Assembly (NCBI GenBank): GCA_946183175.1
Contig: CAMHBH010000001.1
Location: 1 to 61,049, forward strand
Source of the DNA: an uncultured Oscillibacter sp.
Lineage (GTDB): Bacteria > Bacillota > Clostridia > Oscillospirales > Oscillospiraceae
Reading direction: 5' to 3'
DNA: 61,049 nucleotides
The notes beneath the pieces were generated by a model. The model was not told the origin of the DNA, searched no databases, and saw only the letters and a list, made by a program, of their open reading frames with translations. Positions 14,394-24,200 of the stretch are shown one piece after another (position 1 is the stretch's first letter; every line of letters starts with the position of its first letter). Made by a program: the position numbers and the translations under genes.

Positions 14394-16718
14394 ATGTCTA
14401 GAAAAGCCCGAATCGTCGTCCATACGGGCCGGGAGGCCGCCGAACCGCCCGCCCTCGCGCATTTGCTGCTCTTACTCTCCGGCGTCTGCGCCCTGCTCCT
14501 GCCCTCCGCCGACGGCCTCACCTACTCCGTACCCCACACGATACTGCTTGCCGTGTCGCTGTGCGTCTGCCTCTGGTCGGTGGCCCGGATTGGCTGGCGC
14601 TGGGCTGTACTCTGCTCCATGCTCTGCGCGGCCTTCTGGTGCGCCGCCTGCGTCCTCCTGCAAGACGACCTCTCCGTACAGCTCACGGGTGCCGTCCGGC
14701 TCCTGCTCCTCACCCACGACGACGGCTATACCGTGCCCTTCGACCTCGCCGCCGCCCTCCTCGCCGTCTTTCTGGTGTTGCTGTTCTTCAGCAGTGAACT
14801 GCTGATAGGCAGTCATGTCATCCCGTACAGTCTGACGCTGGGCGTCTTCCTGCTCGGGCCGCTGATTGGCCTGCAACCCTCTGTAGAGGCGGCGATTCTG
14901 GCTCTGCTGTTCCAATTCTGCTACTGGGCGATGAACGGCTCCGGCATGCGTCAAAGCGCGTTCGACTTCGCGCTCCCGTCGCGCGCCCGCCTGACCGCCC
15001 TCACCGGCGCGGTCATGTCGCTGACGCTCGCCGGGGTACTCCTCCTCGCCGTGCCGCTGGCCCTGCGCAATGACGAACGCCTCTACGAACCCGCCTACGC
15101 GGCGGAGGGATTCTTAAGGCGTACCGTCAGCCGCCTGAGCGGCTCGGACGCGACACCCGTCACGGGCGGAAGTCTGAACCGGGGCAACCAGTACCCGACG
15201 GGCACGACGCACCTGATTCTCACCGCCGACAGAAGGCCGACGGCCCCCGTCTATTTGCGCGGGTTCTCCGGCGGGGAGTACGGCTACCGGGGCTGGGACT
15301 GGAACATGGAGACGGAAGTGCAGATTTTCCGGGACATGGCGTCGGACAGGCTGACGGGCTGGGACACTTCCCCGGCGGAGACGGAACTGCTCACGGGCGG
15401 AATCTACCGCCAGTTCGACGCCCTCTACTGGCGGCGGAACTCGGGTTCCGGCGACAGTATCCGGCTGGCCGTGCAGAACGGCAACCGCGACTTCCTCGAC
15501 GCCTACAGGCCCTACTACAGCGTCTGGAACGCCGAACGCCTCCGCTTCCTCAACCGCGACATGGACGGCCCCGTATACAGCTTCTACGAGCAGAGCGACC
15601 TTTCCATCGACTGGGACGCCCCCGACGCCCTGACCGACTTGTGGATTGAGAACCATTACTATGAACACTGTCTCGGGCCTTATACACAAGTACCCGTCGA
15701 ACGCCTGCCGCGCCTCGTCAAGCTCTGCCGCGAAAACCCCCTGACGGATACCGACGAAATCACGGCGTTCATCCTGCACACCCTGCAAAGCCGCGCCTCC
15801 TATTCCCTGACGCCCGGCTGGACACCCTTCAACCGGGATACGGTCGAGTATTTCCTGTTCGACAACGGCCTGGGCTACTGCCAGCACTTCGCGTCGGCGG
15901 CGACGCTCATGTACCGCCTCTACGGAATCCCGGCCCGCTACGCCACGGGCTATATCGCGCGGCCCGAGGACTTTTTGAGCGTCCGGGGCATACTCGACAG
16001 CTCCTACCCGACCTTAGACCCCATGGAACTCGCGGAGGGCGCGCAATTCGCGATTCTCAGCGATTTCTCCGCGCACGCCTGGGTTGAAATCTTCCTCCCC
16101 GGCTACGGCTGGACGCCCGTGGAAGTCACCCCCGCCGCCGACGGAAGCATTACGCCGAACTACCCCGGCCTGAATCTGGACTTACTCGCGCAACGCCTCG
16201 CCGAACTCAATTTCTCTTTCCCGACTTCGGACAGGCGGCGTGCTGTCGGCAACCCGGAACAGTCGCTTTTGGCGTCGATGACCGCGGGCATGAGCCGCAA
16301 GGCCCGGAAAACCGTACTCGACGCGCTGAAAGCGCTCCCTCTGCTCCTGCCGGTTCCGGTCGTACTGGGCTTTCTGTACCACAGACGCCGGAGGCTGTCG
16401 CGGTACGCGCGCGCCGACTGCCGGGTGTCGTTCGGGCGACTGCTGTCTATGGCGCGTTTCGCCGGACTGTTGGCCGACTGCGACGGACAGGAGGCCGATT
16501 TCCCGGCGCGGCTGTCGGCGGCGGTGCCGGGGATATCGGAGGCGGACGCGGCGCGGCTGTGCCGGACGGCGGAGGCCGCCGCCTACGGCCCCGGGAGTAT
16601 CCCCGACGAGGCGAACGGCTTCGCCCGCGAACTCTGCCGCCGCGCGGCGGAAAGCCTTTACAGCAAACTTAACATCTGGAAGCGTTTCCTGTTCCGCTGG
16701 TGGCACGCCTACGCATGA
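14394..16718 (+). CDS. Membrane transglutaminase-like cysteine protease-fold protein
   Basis: The 774-residue protein has about six N-terminal membrane helices, an outside domain, and a transglutaminase core with catalytic Cys in FDNGLGYCQHFASAA, His in DFSAHAWVEIF and a trailing acidic residue region GWTPVEVTP. After it come one more membrane helix and a cytoplasmic tail similar to DUF4129. It follows MoxR and DUF58, the usual trio. I chose ATG 14394 because AAAGGA precedes it; ATG 14349, overlapping the DUF58 stop, would add 15 residues. Activity (crosslinking or proteolysis) cannot be told from sequence. Confidence 0.88.
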   Translation: MSRKARIVVHTGREAAEPPALAHLLLLLSGVCALLLPSADGLTYSVPHTILLAVSLCVCLWSVARIGWRWAVLCSMLCAAFWCAACVLLQDDLSVQLTGAVRLLLLTHDDGYTVPFDLAAALLAVFLVLLFFSSELLIGSHVIPYSLTLGVFLLGPLIGLQPSVEAAILALLFQFCYWAMNGSGMRQSAFDFALPSRARLTALTGAVMSLTLAGVLLLAVPLALRNDERLYEPAYAAEGFLRRTVSRLSGSDATPVTGGSLNRGNQYPTGTTHLILTADRRPTAPVYLRGFSGGEYGYRGWDWNMETEVQIFRDMASDRLTGWDTSPAETELLTGGIYRQFDALYWRRNSGSGDSIRLAVQNGNRDFLDAYRPYYSVWNAERLRFLNRDMDGPVYSFYEQSDLSIDWDAPDALTDLWIENHYYEHCLGPYTQVPVERLPRLVKLCRENPLTDTDEITAFILHTLQSRASYSLTPGWTPFNRDTVEYFLFDNGLGYCQHFASAATLMYRLYGIPARYATGYIARPEDFLSVRGILDSSYPTLDPMELAEGAQFAILSDFSAHAWVEIFLPGYGWTPVEVTPAADGSITPNYPGLNLDLLAQRLAELNFSFPTSDRRRAVGNPEQSLLASMTAGMSRKARKTVLDALKALPLLLPVPVVLGFLYHRRRRLSRYARADCRVSFGRLLSMARFAGLLADCDGQEADFPARLSAAVPGISEADAARLCRTAEAAAYGPGSIPDEANGFARELCRRAAESLYSKLNIWKRFLFRWWHAYA

Positions 16719-16793
16719 CGAAACGCGCAAAACAACCCTTATTAGCGCTCCTACGCATAGCGAAACAAACCGCGGGGGCATTCGACGAAAACA

Positions 16794-16820
16794 ACGGGGA
16801 GACACGCCGTGTCTCCCCGT
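16794..16820. terminator. Two-way terminator between the transglutaminase gene and era
   Basis: A perfect 12-bp stem, ACGGGGAGACAC against GTGTCTCCCCGT, closes a three-base loop. T-rich tails lie on both sides: TTGTT to the right, and TTGTTTTCG on the - strand. It sits between convergent genes and serves both. Confidence 0.9.
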
Positions 16821-16823
16821 TTG

Positions 16824-17729
16824 TTAGTCGCTGTCGCGGTAGCCGAACGACCGCACCGCGCTGACGCTGTCGCGCCAGTTCTCCTTGACTTTGACCCAAG
16901 TCTGCAAGTAGACCTTCGTGCCCATGAACTTTTCCATGTCGCGCCGCGCGAGGGAGCTTACTTTCTTCAACATGTCGCCGTGTTTGCCGATGATGATGCC
17001 CTTGTGACTGCCCTTCTCGCAGTAAATCACGGCGTCCACGTCCACAATCCCCGACTCCTCCCGCTCCGAAAAGCGGCTGATTTCCACCGCCACCCCGTGC
17101 GGGATTTCCTTGTCCAGACACAACAGCAGTTTTTCGCGCAGCAGTTCGCCCATGACCTGCCGCTCCGGCTGGTCGCTCGTCTGCCCGTCCGGGAACAGTT
17201 GCGGCCCCTCCTCGGCGTACTTCCGGATTTCGTCACAGAGTTCGTCGAGGCCCTCCCCCGTCCGCGCCGATATCGGGAGAATCGCCTTGAATCCGTCCCA
17301 AGCCTCGTTGTACGCCGCCATAACCGGGAGTAACGACGCCTTCTCTACGGTGTCGATTTTGTTCACACACAGTATCGCCGGGATTCCCTCCTCCCGGATT
17401 CGCGCTATCAGCGCTTCCTCCGGCCCGCCTACGTGCGCGATAGGTTCCACCAACAGTAACGCGCAGTCCACGCCCTCCAAACTCTCCCGCACGACCTTGA
17501 CCATATACTCCCCCAGCGCGGAACGGGGGCGGTGCAGTCCGGGGGTGTCGAGTAGGACGATTTGCGTGTCGCCGCGGGCGAGTACGGCGCAGACGCGGTT
17601 CCGCGTCGTCTGGGCCTTGTTCGACACGATGGCGATTTTCTCCCCTACCAGCGCGTTCGTCAGGCTGGATTTCCCCACGTTGGGCCGCCCGCACACCGTC
17701 ACCATTGCCGTTTTCCGAATTTCCGACAT
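16824..17729 (-). CDS. era: GTPase Era
   Basis: Era is a GTP-binding protein with a KH domain that binds the 3' end of 16S rRNA and helps 30S assembly. The 301-residue protein shows G1 GRPNVGKSS, G2 region QTTRNRV, G3 DTPGLHRP, G4 NKID, G5 ISARTGEGL, and the C-terminal KH motif GIIIGKHGDMLKK. I chose ATG 17729; a GTG three codons upstream (17738) is possible and sits better behind AAAGG. It stands alone, leftward, between a two-way terminator and the addB promoter region. Confidence 0.96.
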   Translation of the reverse strand: MSEIRKTAMVTVCGRPNVGKSSLTNALVGEKIAIVSNKAQTTRNRVCAVLARGDTQIVLLDTPGLHRPRSALGEYMVKVVRESLEGVDCALLLVEPIAHVGGPEEALIARIREEGIPAILCVNKIDTVEKASLLPVMAAYNEAWDGFKAILPISARTGEGLDELCDEIRKYAEEGPQLFPDGQTSDQPERQVMGELLREKLLLCLDKEIPHGVAVEISRFSEREESGIVDVDAVIYCEKGSHKGIIIGKHGDMLKKVSSLARRDMEKFMGTKVYLQTWVKVKENWRDSVSAVRSFGYRDSD

Positions 17730-17793
17730 AGCTTTCACCGTACCTTTCCCGCGCAGTGTAGCACATACGCCGCCCGATTGCAAGTTTTGTCAC

Positions 17794-17822
17794 TGGACAG
17801 AACCCGGGCCGCGTTGTATACT
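17794..17822 (+). promoter_or_regulatory. Promoter of addBA
   Basis: TGGACA (17794-17799) and TATACT (17817-17822) are 17 bases apart, 58 bases before the addB start. Confidence 0.7.
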
Positions 17823-17880
17823 CACCTCACGAACACGATTTTGCGCGCGTTGGAATACGAACACGGAAAGAAGGGAAACC

Positions 17881-20800
17881 ATGCTGACAGTCTGGATGGG
17901 GCGGGCGCGGACGGGGAAATCAACCCGCATTCTGGAAACTATCCGCGCCCTCGGCGACCGTAGCGAACAAATATTACTCGTCCCGGAGCACGCCTCCCAC
18001 GCGGCGGAGGTCGACTTGTGCCGGGTGTGCGGCGACACCGCGAGCAGGCACGCGGAAGTATTGAGTTTCCGGCGGCTGTGCGACCGCGTACTCTCGGCGG
18101 TCGGCGGCATGTCGGAGACTTCCCTTGACGCCGGGGGGCGGCTGTTGACGCTGCAACGCTGTATGACCGAACTCTCGCCCGTGCTGACCGTCTACCGGAG
18201 GCCGTCGCGCAAGCCCGCGTTCCTGCAAAAACTGCTGGACGTATTCGACGAGTTGCGCGCGTTTGAGGTGACGCCGGAGTTGCTCTACGAGAAGGCCGGG
18301 GAACTGTCGGGCATGACCGCCGACAAATTGCGCGACCTGTCCATGCTCTACGGGGCCTACGAGGCGCGCTTACGCGAGCGTGGGCACGACCGCCGCGACC
18401 GGATGAGCCGCCTTTGCGACAACCTCGAACCGTCGGGCTACGTCGCCGGGAAGGACATCTTTCTGGACGGCTTCACCTACTTCAACGCGCAGGAACGGCG
18501 GGCGCTGTCGGTGATGTTGCGACAGGCGCACTCCGTGACGGTGGCGCTGTTAGGGGAACCCGACAGCCGCGAGGAAATGTTTACCATGGCCCTGCGCACG
18601 CTCTGGCAGTTGCGGCGACTGGCCGACGACGCCGGGTGCCCGTTCCAGGTCGAAACGATGACCGCCCCGGCGTCGGGGGCCCTCGGACACCTCGAACGCC
18701 ACTTCTTCCGGGGCGGCGCGGCGTACTCCGGGGACTGCGCGGAAATCCACGTCCGGGAGGCGTCGAACGTCGTCACGGAGGCCGAACGCACCGCCGCCGA
18801 AATCGTCAAGCTGGTGTCGTCGGGGAAGGCGCGCTTCCGGGAAATCACGGTCTCCGCGCGGAATATGGAAGACTATCTGGGGACACTGCAAACGGTATTC
18901 GGGCGCTGGGAAATCCCGGCGTACTTCAGTAAGCGGAGCGACATTCTGGAAAAGCCCGCCGTCAGTCTGGTGACGGGGGCGCTGTCGGCGGTCACGGACG
19001 GCTACGAGTACGAGGACATGTTCCGGTGGCTGAAAACGGGCCTCGGCGGGCTGTCGCCGGAGGAATGCGACATCCTCGAAAACTACGCGCTGAAATGGGA
19101 GATTCACGGGGCCATGTGGACGCGCGACACCGACTGGACGGAACATCCCGACGGATACGGAAACGAGTGGACGGACGAACAGTCGGCGCGTCTGCGGCAG
19201 GTCAACGCGTTGCGGCGGCGTGTACGGGAAACGCTGTTGCCGCTGTCGGAGGGGCTGAAAAGCGGCGAGACGGCGGCGGAAAAAGTAGAGGCACTTTACA
19301 GCTTCCTGGAACGTCTGCAACTCCGGGAGGCCCTCGAAAGCCGGATACGCTTACAGGCCGACGCCGGACGCCTACAGGAAGCGGAGGAAACCGCGCAACT
19401 GTGGGAAATCCTCTGCGGCGTCCTCGACCAGTTCGTAGAAATTCTGGGCGACGAGCGCATGGATTCCGACACCTTCGCGCGGCTGTTCCGGCAGATTCTG
19501 TCACAGTACAGCGTGGGCACGATTCCGGCGTCACTCGACCAGGTATCCGTCAGCGAGATTACGCGCAACGACCGCCACACGGTGAAATATCTGTTTCTGC
19601 TGGGCGCGAACGACCACGTTTTACCGACGCCGGCGCAGTCGGGCGGGATTCTCAACGAGGACGACCGCCGCGAACTGTCCGCGCGCGGCGTCGAACTCGC
19701 CCCGAACGGCCTCGAACAGATGAGCATGGAATTGCAAAATCTTTACGCCGCGCTGGCACAGCCCACACACGGACTGACTGTCAGCTATGCGGCGACGGGC
19801 AGCGCCGGGGAGGAATTGCGGCCCGCGTTCGTGATTCCGCGCTTACTGTCGCTGTTCCCGGCGCTACGGGTGGAGTACGAGACCGGGCGGCACGAATACC
19901 GCCTGACGGCCAAACTCCCCGCCATGGAGGCCGCCGGGGGCGATATCGGCGGGCCGCTCTGGAACTACCTGGAGACGCGCGGCGACTGCGGCGCGGAACT
20001 GTCGGCGATGAGACGCGCGTCGGGCCTGCGGCGCGGGGCGCTGTCGCGTCCGGCGGTGCGCGCCCTCTACGGCGAACGCCTCGCGCTGTCGGCGTCGCAA
20101 CTGGAGCGCACGCGCAACTGTCACTTCTCGTTCTTCATGCGCTACGGACTGCGCGCGCGTCCCCGCGACGCCGCCGCCTTCGACGCCCCGCAAATCGGGA
20201 CGTTCCTGCACTACCTGTTGGAGCACGTCTGCGCGGACGTAAAGAGTATGGGCGGCTTCGCGGGCGTCGACGACGACACCTTACACGCCCTCGCCGAACG
20301 CTATATAGAGCAGTTCGTACGGGAGACCTTCGGCGACCTGTCGAAAAAGACGGCGCGCTTCCGCTACCTGTTCCAGCGACTGCGCCGGAGCGCCCTGGCG
20401 ATTGTCGACCAGACCGCGGAGGAACTGCGCCATTCGGATTTCGTCCCGGTGGAGTTCGAGTTGGGAATCGGCACGGCGTCCGGCGACGGGCGGAAGTCGT
20501 TCCCGTCCATCGTCATCCACGACCCCGGCGGCGAACTCCGCCTGCGCGGGCGCGTCGACCGCGTCGACGCCTGGCGGCACGGCGGAAAGCTGTACCTGCG
20601 CGTCATGGACTACAAGTCGGGGCGGAAGAAGTTCGACCTCTCCAACGTGCGCATGGGGCTTGACCTGCAAATGCTGTTGTACCTGTTCGCGCTGGAACGC
20701 GGCGGAAAGCAGTGGTTCGGGGAGGACGTACAGGCGGCGGGCGTGCTGTACTTCCCGGCCCGCGATACCATCCTCGACGCCGAGCGCGGAATCTCAGAAG

Positions 20801-21210
20801 AGGAGCTCGAAAAGGAGCGGCGGAAAGAATTTAAGCGTTCCGGTTTAATCCTGTCGGAGCCGGAAGCGTTACAGGCCATGGAGCACGAATCGCTGTCGGA
20901 GCCGCGCTTCCTGCCCATGCGCGTGGGCAAGGACGGCGGAATCACGGGCGATTTGGCGTCCGCCGCCCAACTGGGCAAGCTGGGCAAGTACGTCGAACGC
21001 CTCGTGCGCAAGATTGCGGAGGAAGTACGCGCCGGGAATATCGACGCCGACCCGTGCTGTCACTCGTCGGAGGACACGCCGTGCAAATACTGCGACTGGG
21101 CGGGGGCGTGTCACTTTCAGGACGGGCGCGACCGCGACAGACTGCGTTATGTGCGCAAAGTCAAGCCGGAGGAGTTCTGGGAACTGCTCGACAGGGAGGA
21201 ATCGCAATGA
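17881..21210 (+). CDS. addB: ATP-dependent nuclease subunit AddB
   Basis: AddB is one half of the AddAB helicase-nuclease, which resects double-strand breaks and produces recombination-ready ends (the Firmicute counterpart of RecBCD). The 1109-residue protein begins with Walker A WMGRARTGKSTRIL. It has a degenerate helicase body and a C-terminal nuclease with VMDYKSG. The iron-sulphur staple is seen as a Cys in RTRNCHFSFF near residue 745 plus the C-terminal set DTPCKYCDWAGAC. The ATG at 17881 follows AAGAAGGGAAA. The frame stays open a long way upstream, but across era on the other strand. The stop overlaps the addA start. Confidence 0.95.
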   Translation: MLTVWMGRARTGKSTRILETIRALGDRSEQILLVPEHASHAAEVDLCRVCGDTASRHAEVLSFRRLCDRVLSAVGGMSETSLDAGGRLLTLQRCMTELSPVLTVYRRPSRKPAFLQKLLDVFDELRAFEVTPELLYEKAGELSGMTADKLRDLSMLYGAYEARLRERGHDRRDRMSRLCDNLEPSGYVAGKDIFLDGFTYFNAQERRALSVMLRQAHSVTVALLGEPDSREEMFTMALRTLWQLRRLADDAGCPFQVETMTAPASGALGHLERHFFRGGAAYSGDCAEIHVREASNVVTEAERTAAEIVKLVSSGKARFREITVSARNMEDYLGTLQTVFGRWEIPAYFSKRSDILEKPAVSLVTGALSAVTDGYEYEDMFRWLKTGLGGLSPEECDILENYALKWEIHGAMWTRDTDWTEHPDGYGNEWTDEQSARLRQVNALRRRVRETLLPLSEGLKSGETAAEKVEALYSFLERLQLREALESRIRLQADAGRLQEAEETAQLWEILCGVLDQFVEILGDERMDSDTFARLFRQILSQYSVGTIPASLDQVSVSEITRNDRHTVKYLFLLGANDHVLPTPAQSGGILNEDDRRELSARGVELAPNGLEQMSMELQNLYAALAQPTHGLTVSYAATGSAGEELRPAFVIPRLLSLFPALRVEYETGRHEYRLTAKLPAMEAAGGDIGGPLWNYLETRGDCGAELSAMRRASGLRRGALSRPAVRALYGERLALSASQLERTRNCHFSFFMRYGLRARPRDAAAFDAPQIGTFLHYLLEHVCADVKSMGGFAGVDDDTLHALAERYIEQFVRETFGDLSKKTARFRYLFQRLRRSALAIVDQTAEELRHSDFVPVEFELGIGTASGDGRKSFPSIVIHDPGGELRLRGRVDRVDAWRHGGKLYLRVMDYKSGRKKFDLSNVRMGLDLQMLLYLFALERGGKQWFGEDVQAAGVLYFPARDTILDAERGISEEELEKERRKEFKRSGLILSEPEALQAMEHESLSEPRFLPMRVGKDGGITGDLASAAQLGKLGKYVERLVRKIAEEVRAGNIDADPCCHSSEDTPCKYCDWAGACHFQDGRDRDRLRYVRKVKPEEFWELLDREESQ

Positions 21211-24200
21211 GTGTAACGCTGACACCGGAACAGTCGGCGGCGGTCGAAAACCGGGGCGGACAGTTGTTAGTCTCGGCGGCGGCGGGTTCCGGCAAAACGA
21301 AAGTATTGGTAGAGCGGCTGTTCCGCTACGTCGAACAGGAGCACCGCAACCTCGACGAGTTCCTGATTATCACGTACACGAAAGCGGCGGCGGCGGAATT
21401 GCGCGGCAAAATCGCCGGGGAATTAAGTAAGCGCGTCGGGGAGAACCCCGGCAACGAACACTTGCGGCGGCAGATGTTGCGCGTCTATCAGGCCGACATC
21501 AAGACGGTCGATTCCTTCTGTACGGGGCTGTTGCGGGAGAATACGCACCTACTCGCGCGGGAGGGCGACCGCCACGCCCTGACGCCCGATTTCCGGGTAC
21601 TCGACGAGCCGGAGGCGGCGCTGTTGCGCGAACGCGTACTCCGCCGGACGCTGGAGGCGTTCTACGAAAACCTGTCGGCGGGCGGGGCGCTGTTGGCCGA
21701 CGCGATGGGCGCGGGGCGTGACGACAGGGCGCTCGCGGCGCTGGCGCTGGAAGTCTACGAGAAACTCCAAAGCCACGCGTGGCCTTTACAGTGGCTTGCG
21801 CGCAGTCGGGAGGCGTGGGAGAAATTGTCGCGCGGGGGCGCGGACTTCGGCGCGACAGTCTACGCGTCGGAACTGCGCGACACCGTGCGGCGGCGCGGCG
21901 CGTACTGGGAAGCGCTTCTCCGCGACTACGCCGCCCGTACGGCGGACGACCCCAAACTCAAAAAGGGCTACGGCGAGAAATTCCTGACGGCGGCGGGCGG
22001 TATGGACGCGCTGTCGCGGGCGGAATCATGGGACGACGCCGGGGCGCTCGCCGCGCAAGTGACATTCCCGCGCGTACTGGCCCCTCGGGGCCGCGCGAAT
22101 GACCCGCTTGTGCTGTCGCTGAAGCGCGTCTGGGATACGTGCAGGGACGGGCTGAAACGCTTGCAAAAGACCGTCGCCGTCAGCGGCGCGGACGCTATGG
22201 AGGATTTGCGCGCAATCGCCCCCGTCATGCTGGCCCTGCTGGGACTGGTCTCCGACTTTTCGGAGGCCTACCGCGCCGAAAAACTCCGTATCAACGCCGC
22301 CGACTTCGCCGACCAGGAGCATTTGTCGTTACAACTTCTGCTGTCCGGGGACGGCACGCCCACCGAAACCGGACGCCAGATTTCCGCGCGCTACGTGGAA
22401 ATTTTAGTCGACGAGTATCAGGACACCAACGAGGTACAGAACGCGATATTCCGGGCGGTGTCGCGGGAGGAGAAGAACCTGTTCGTAGTCGGGGACGTGA
22501 AACAGAGTATCTACCGGTTCCGCCTCGCCGACCCGACGATTTTCCTTCGCAAGTACGGGCAGTTCCAGCCTTACGAACAGGCCCGCGACGGTCAGGAACG
22601 CAAAATTCTGTTGTCGCGGAACTTCCGCTCCCGGCGGGAGATTCTCGACGCCGCCAACTTCGTCTTTACGAACATTCTCTCGCCGGAAATGGGGGAGATG
22701 TCCTACGGGACAGAAGAGGCGTTGCACTTCGGCGCGGAATACTACCCGCCGCGCGGCGACTGCGCCACGGAATTTCACCTGATAACGGCGCGCCGCCGTT
22801 CCGCCGCCGACGACCCCGAAAACCCGCCCGTGCGGCGCGTGACTGCGGAAGCGCGTTTCGTGGCGGGGCGTATCCGGGAACTGCTCGACGGCGGCTTTCC
22901 CGTCACCGACGCCGACGGCGCTTTCCGCCCCTGCCGCCCCGAGGATATCGTCATTCTCATGCGCTCCCCGCGCTCCCGGACTGCCGCGTTTTTCGAGGCG
23001 CTGTCGGAACGGAACATCCCGTGCTCCTTCGACGAGAGCGGCGGCTTCTTCGATACCATGGAAGTCTCGACGGCGTTCGCGCTGTTGCAGATTATCGACA
23101 ATCCGCGTCAGGACGTGCCGCTCATCGCCGTCTTGCGTTCTCCGGTGTTCGCGTTCACGCCCGACCGCCTTGCCGAAATCCGCGCGCGGCACACGCGGGG
23201 CGATTTCTACGACGCCCTCCGCGCCGCCGCCGGACTGCCCGACACCATAGAATCTCCGAACCCTTCCGACACGGCAAACTCTCCGCGACTGTCCGACACG
23301 CTGGAATCTACGGAACACTCCGACACGGTAGAATCTCCGCGACTGCCCGACGCGCAAGAAACCCCGGGCAGTCCCGACCCCGACTGTATCGCGTTTCTCG
23401 ACACGCTGTCGGAGTTGCGCCGCGCCGCGCCCGATATGGGCGTCTACGAGTTCTACTGCTACCTGTGCGGGCGGCTGAACCTGCTGGGGCTGTTCGGGGC
23501 GATGGACGCCGGGGAGGAACGCCGCGAAAATCTGCTCGCGTTCGGACGCCACGCCGAACGCTTTGAGCAGAACGGCTACCGGGGACTGTTCGCGTTCGTC
23601 ACGCAGACGCGGCGGCTTATCGACGCCGACCGCATGCCGCAGGGACAGAGCGGCAGTCACAGCGGCGTCCGGCTGATGAGCATCCACAAGTCGAAGGGGC
23701 TTGAATTTCCCGTCGTGGTACTGGCCGACTTAGACCACGAGTTTTCGCGGCAGGACTTCAAGGCCCCCGTACTCGTACACCCGGAACTCGGCCTCGGGCC
23801 GCAGTACGTCGACTTGCGCCGGCGTATCCGCTACCCGACGCTCGCGCGCGTCGCCGTACAGGAACGCTTGCGCCGGGAAAATCTGGCGGAGGAGCAGAGA
23901 ATCTTGTATGTCGCCATGACGCGCCCGAAAGAAAAGCTGATTCTGGTCGATACCGTTTACGGCGCGGAGAAAAAGCTACAGACTTTGGCCTCAATAACGG
24001 GCTGTCCGGTATTGCCGGAGAGCGTCGCGGCGGGGAAGTCGTTCGGCGACTGGCTGTTGCTGTCGCTGTTGACGCGCCCGGAGGCGTCCGCACTCCGCGA
24101 CGCCGCCGGGACGGAGCCGGATTCCCTGTGGGCGGGCGCGGATTCGCCGTGGGCGGTGTCCGTACACGACGCCGAGGACTTCCGCGACGCCCCCGACGCC

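Noticed and set aside
17110..17880. Long upstream extension of addB
   Set aside because: It runs antisense through era; the Walker A start and the promoter at 17794-17822 place addB at 17881.
22404..23687. 427-codon frame antisense to addA
   Set aside because: This is a shadow of GC-rich third-position bias; no start signals or domains.
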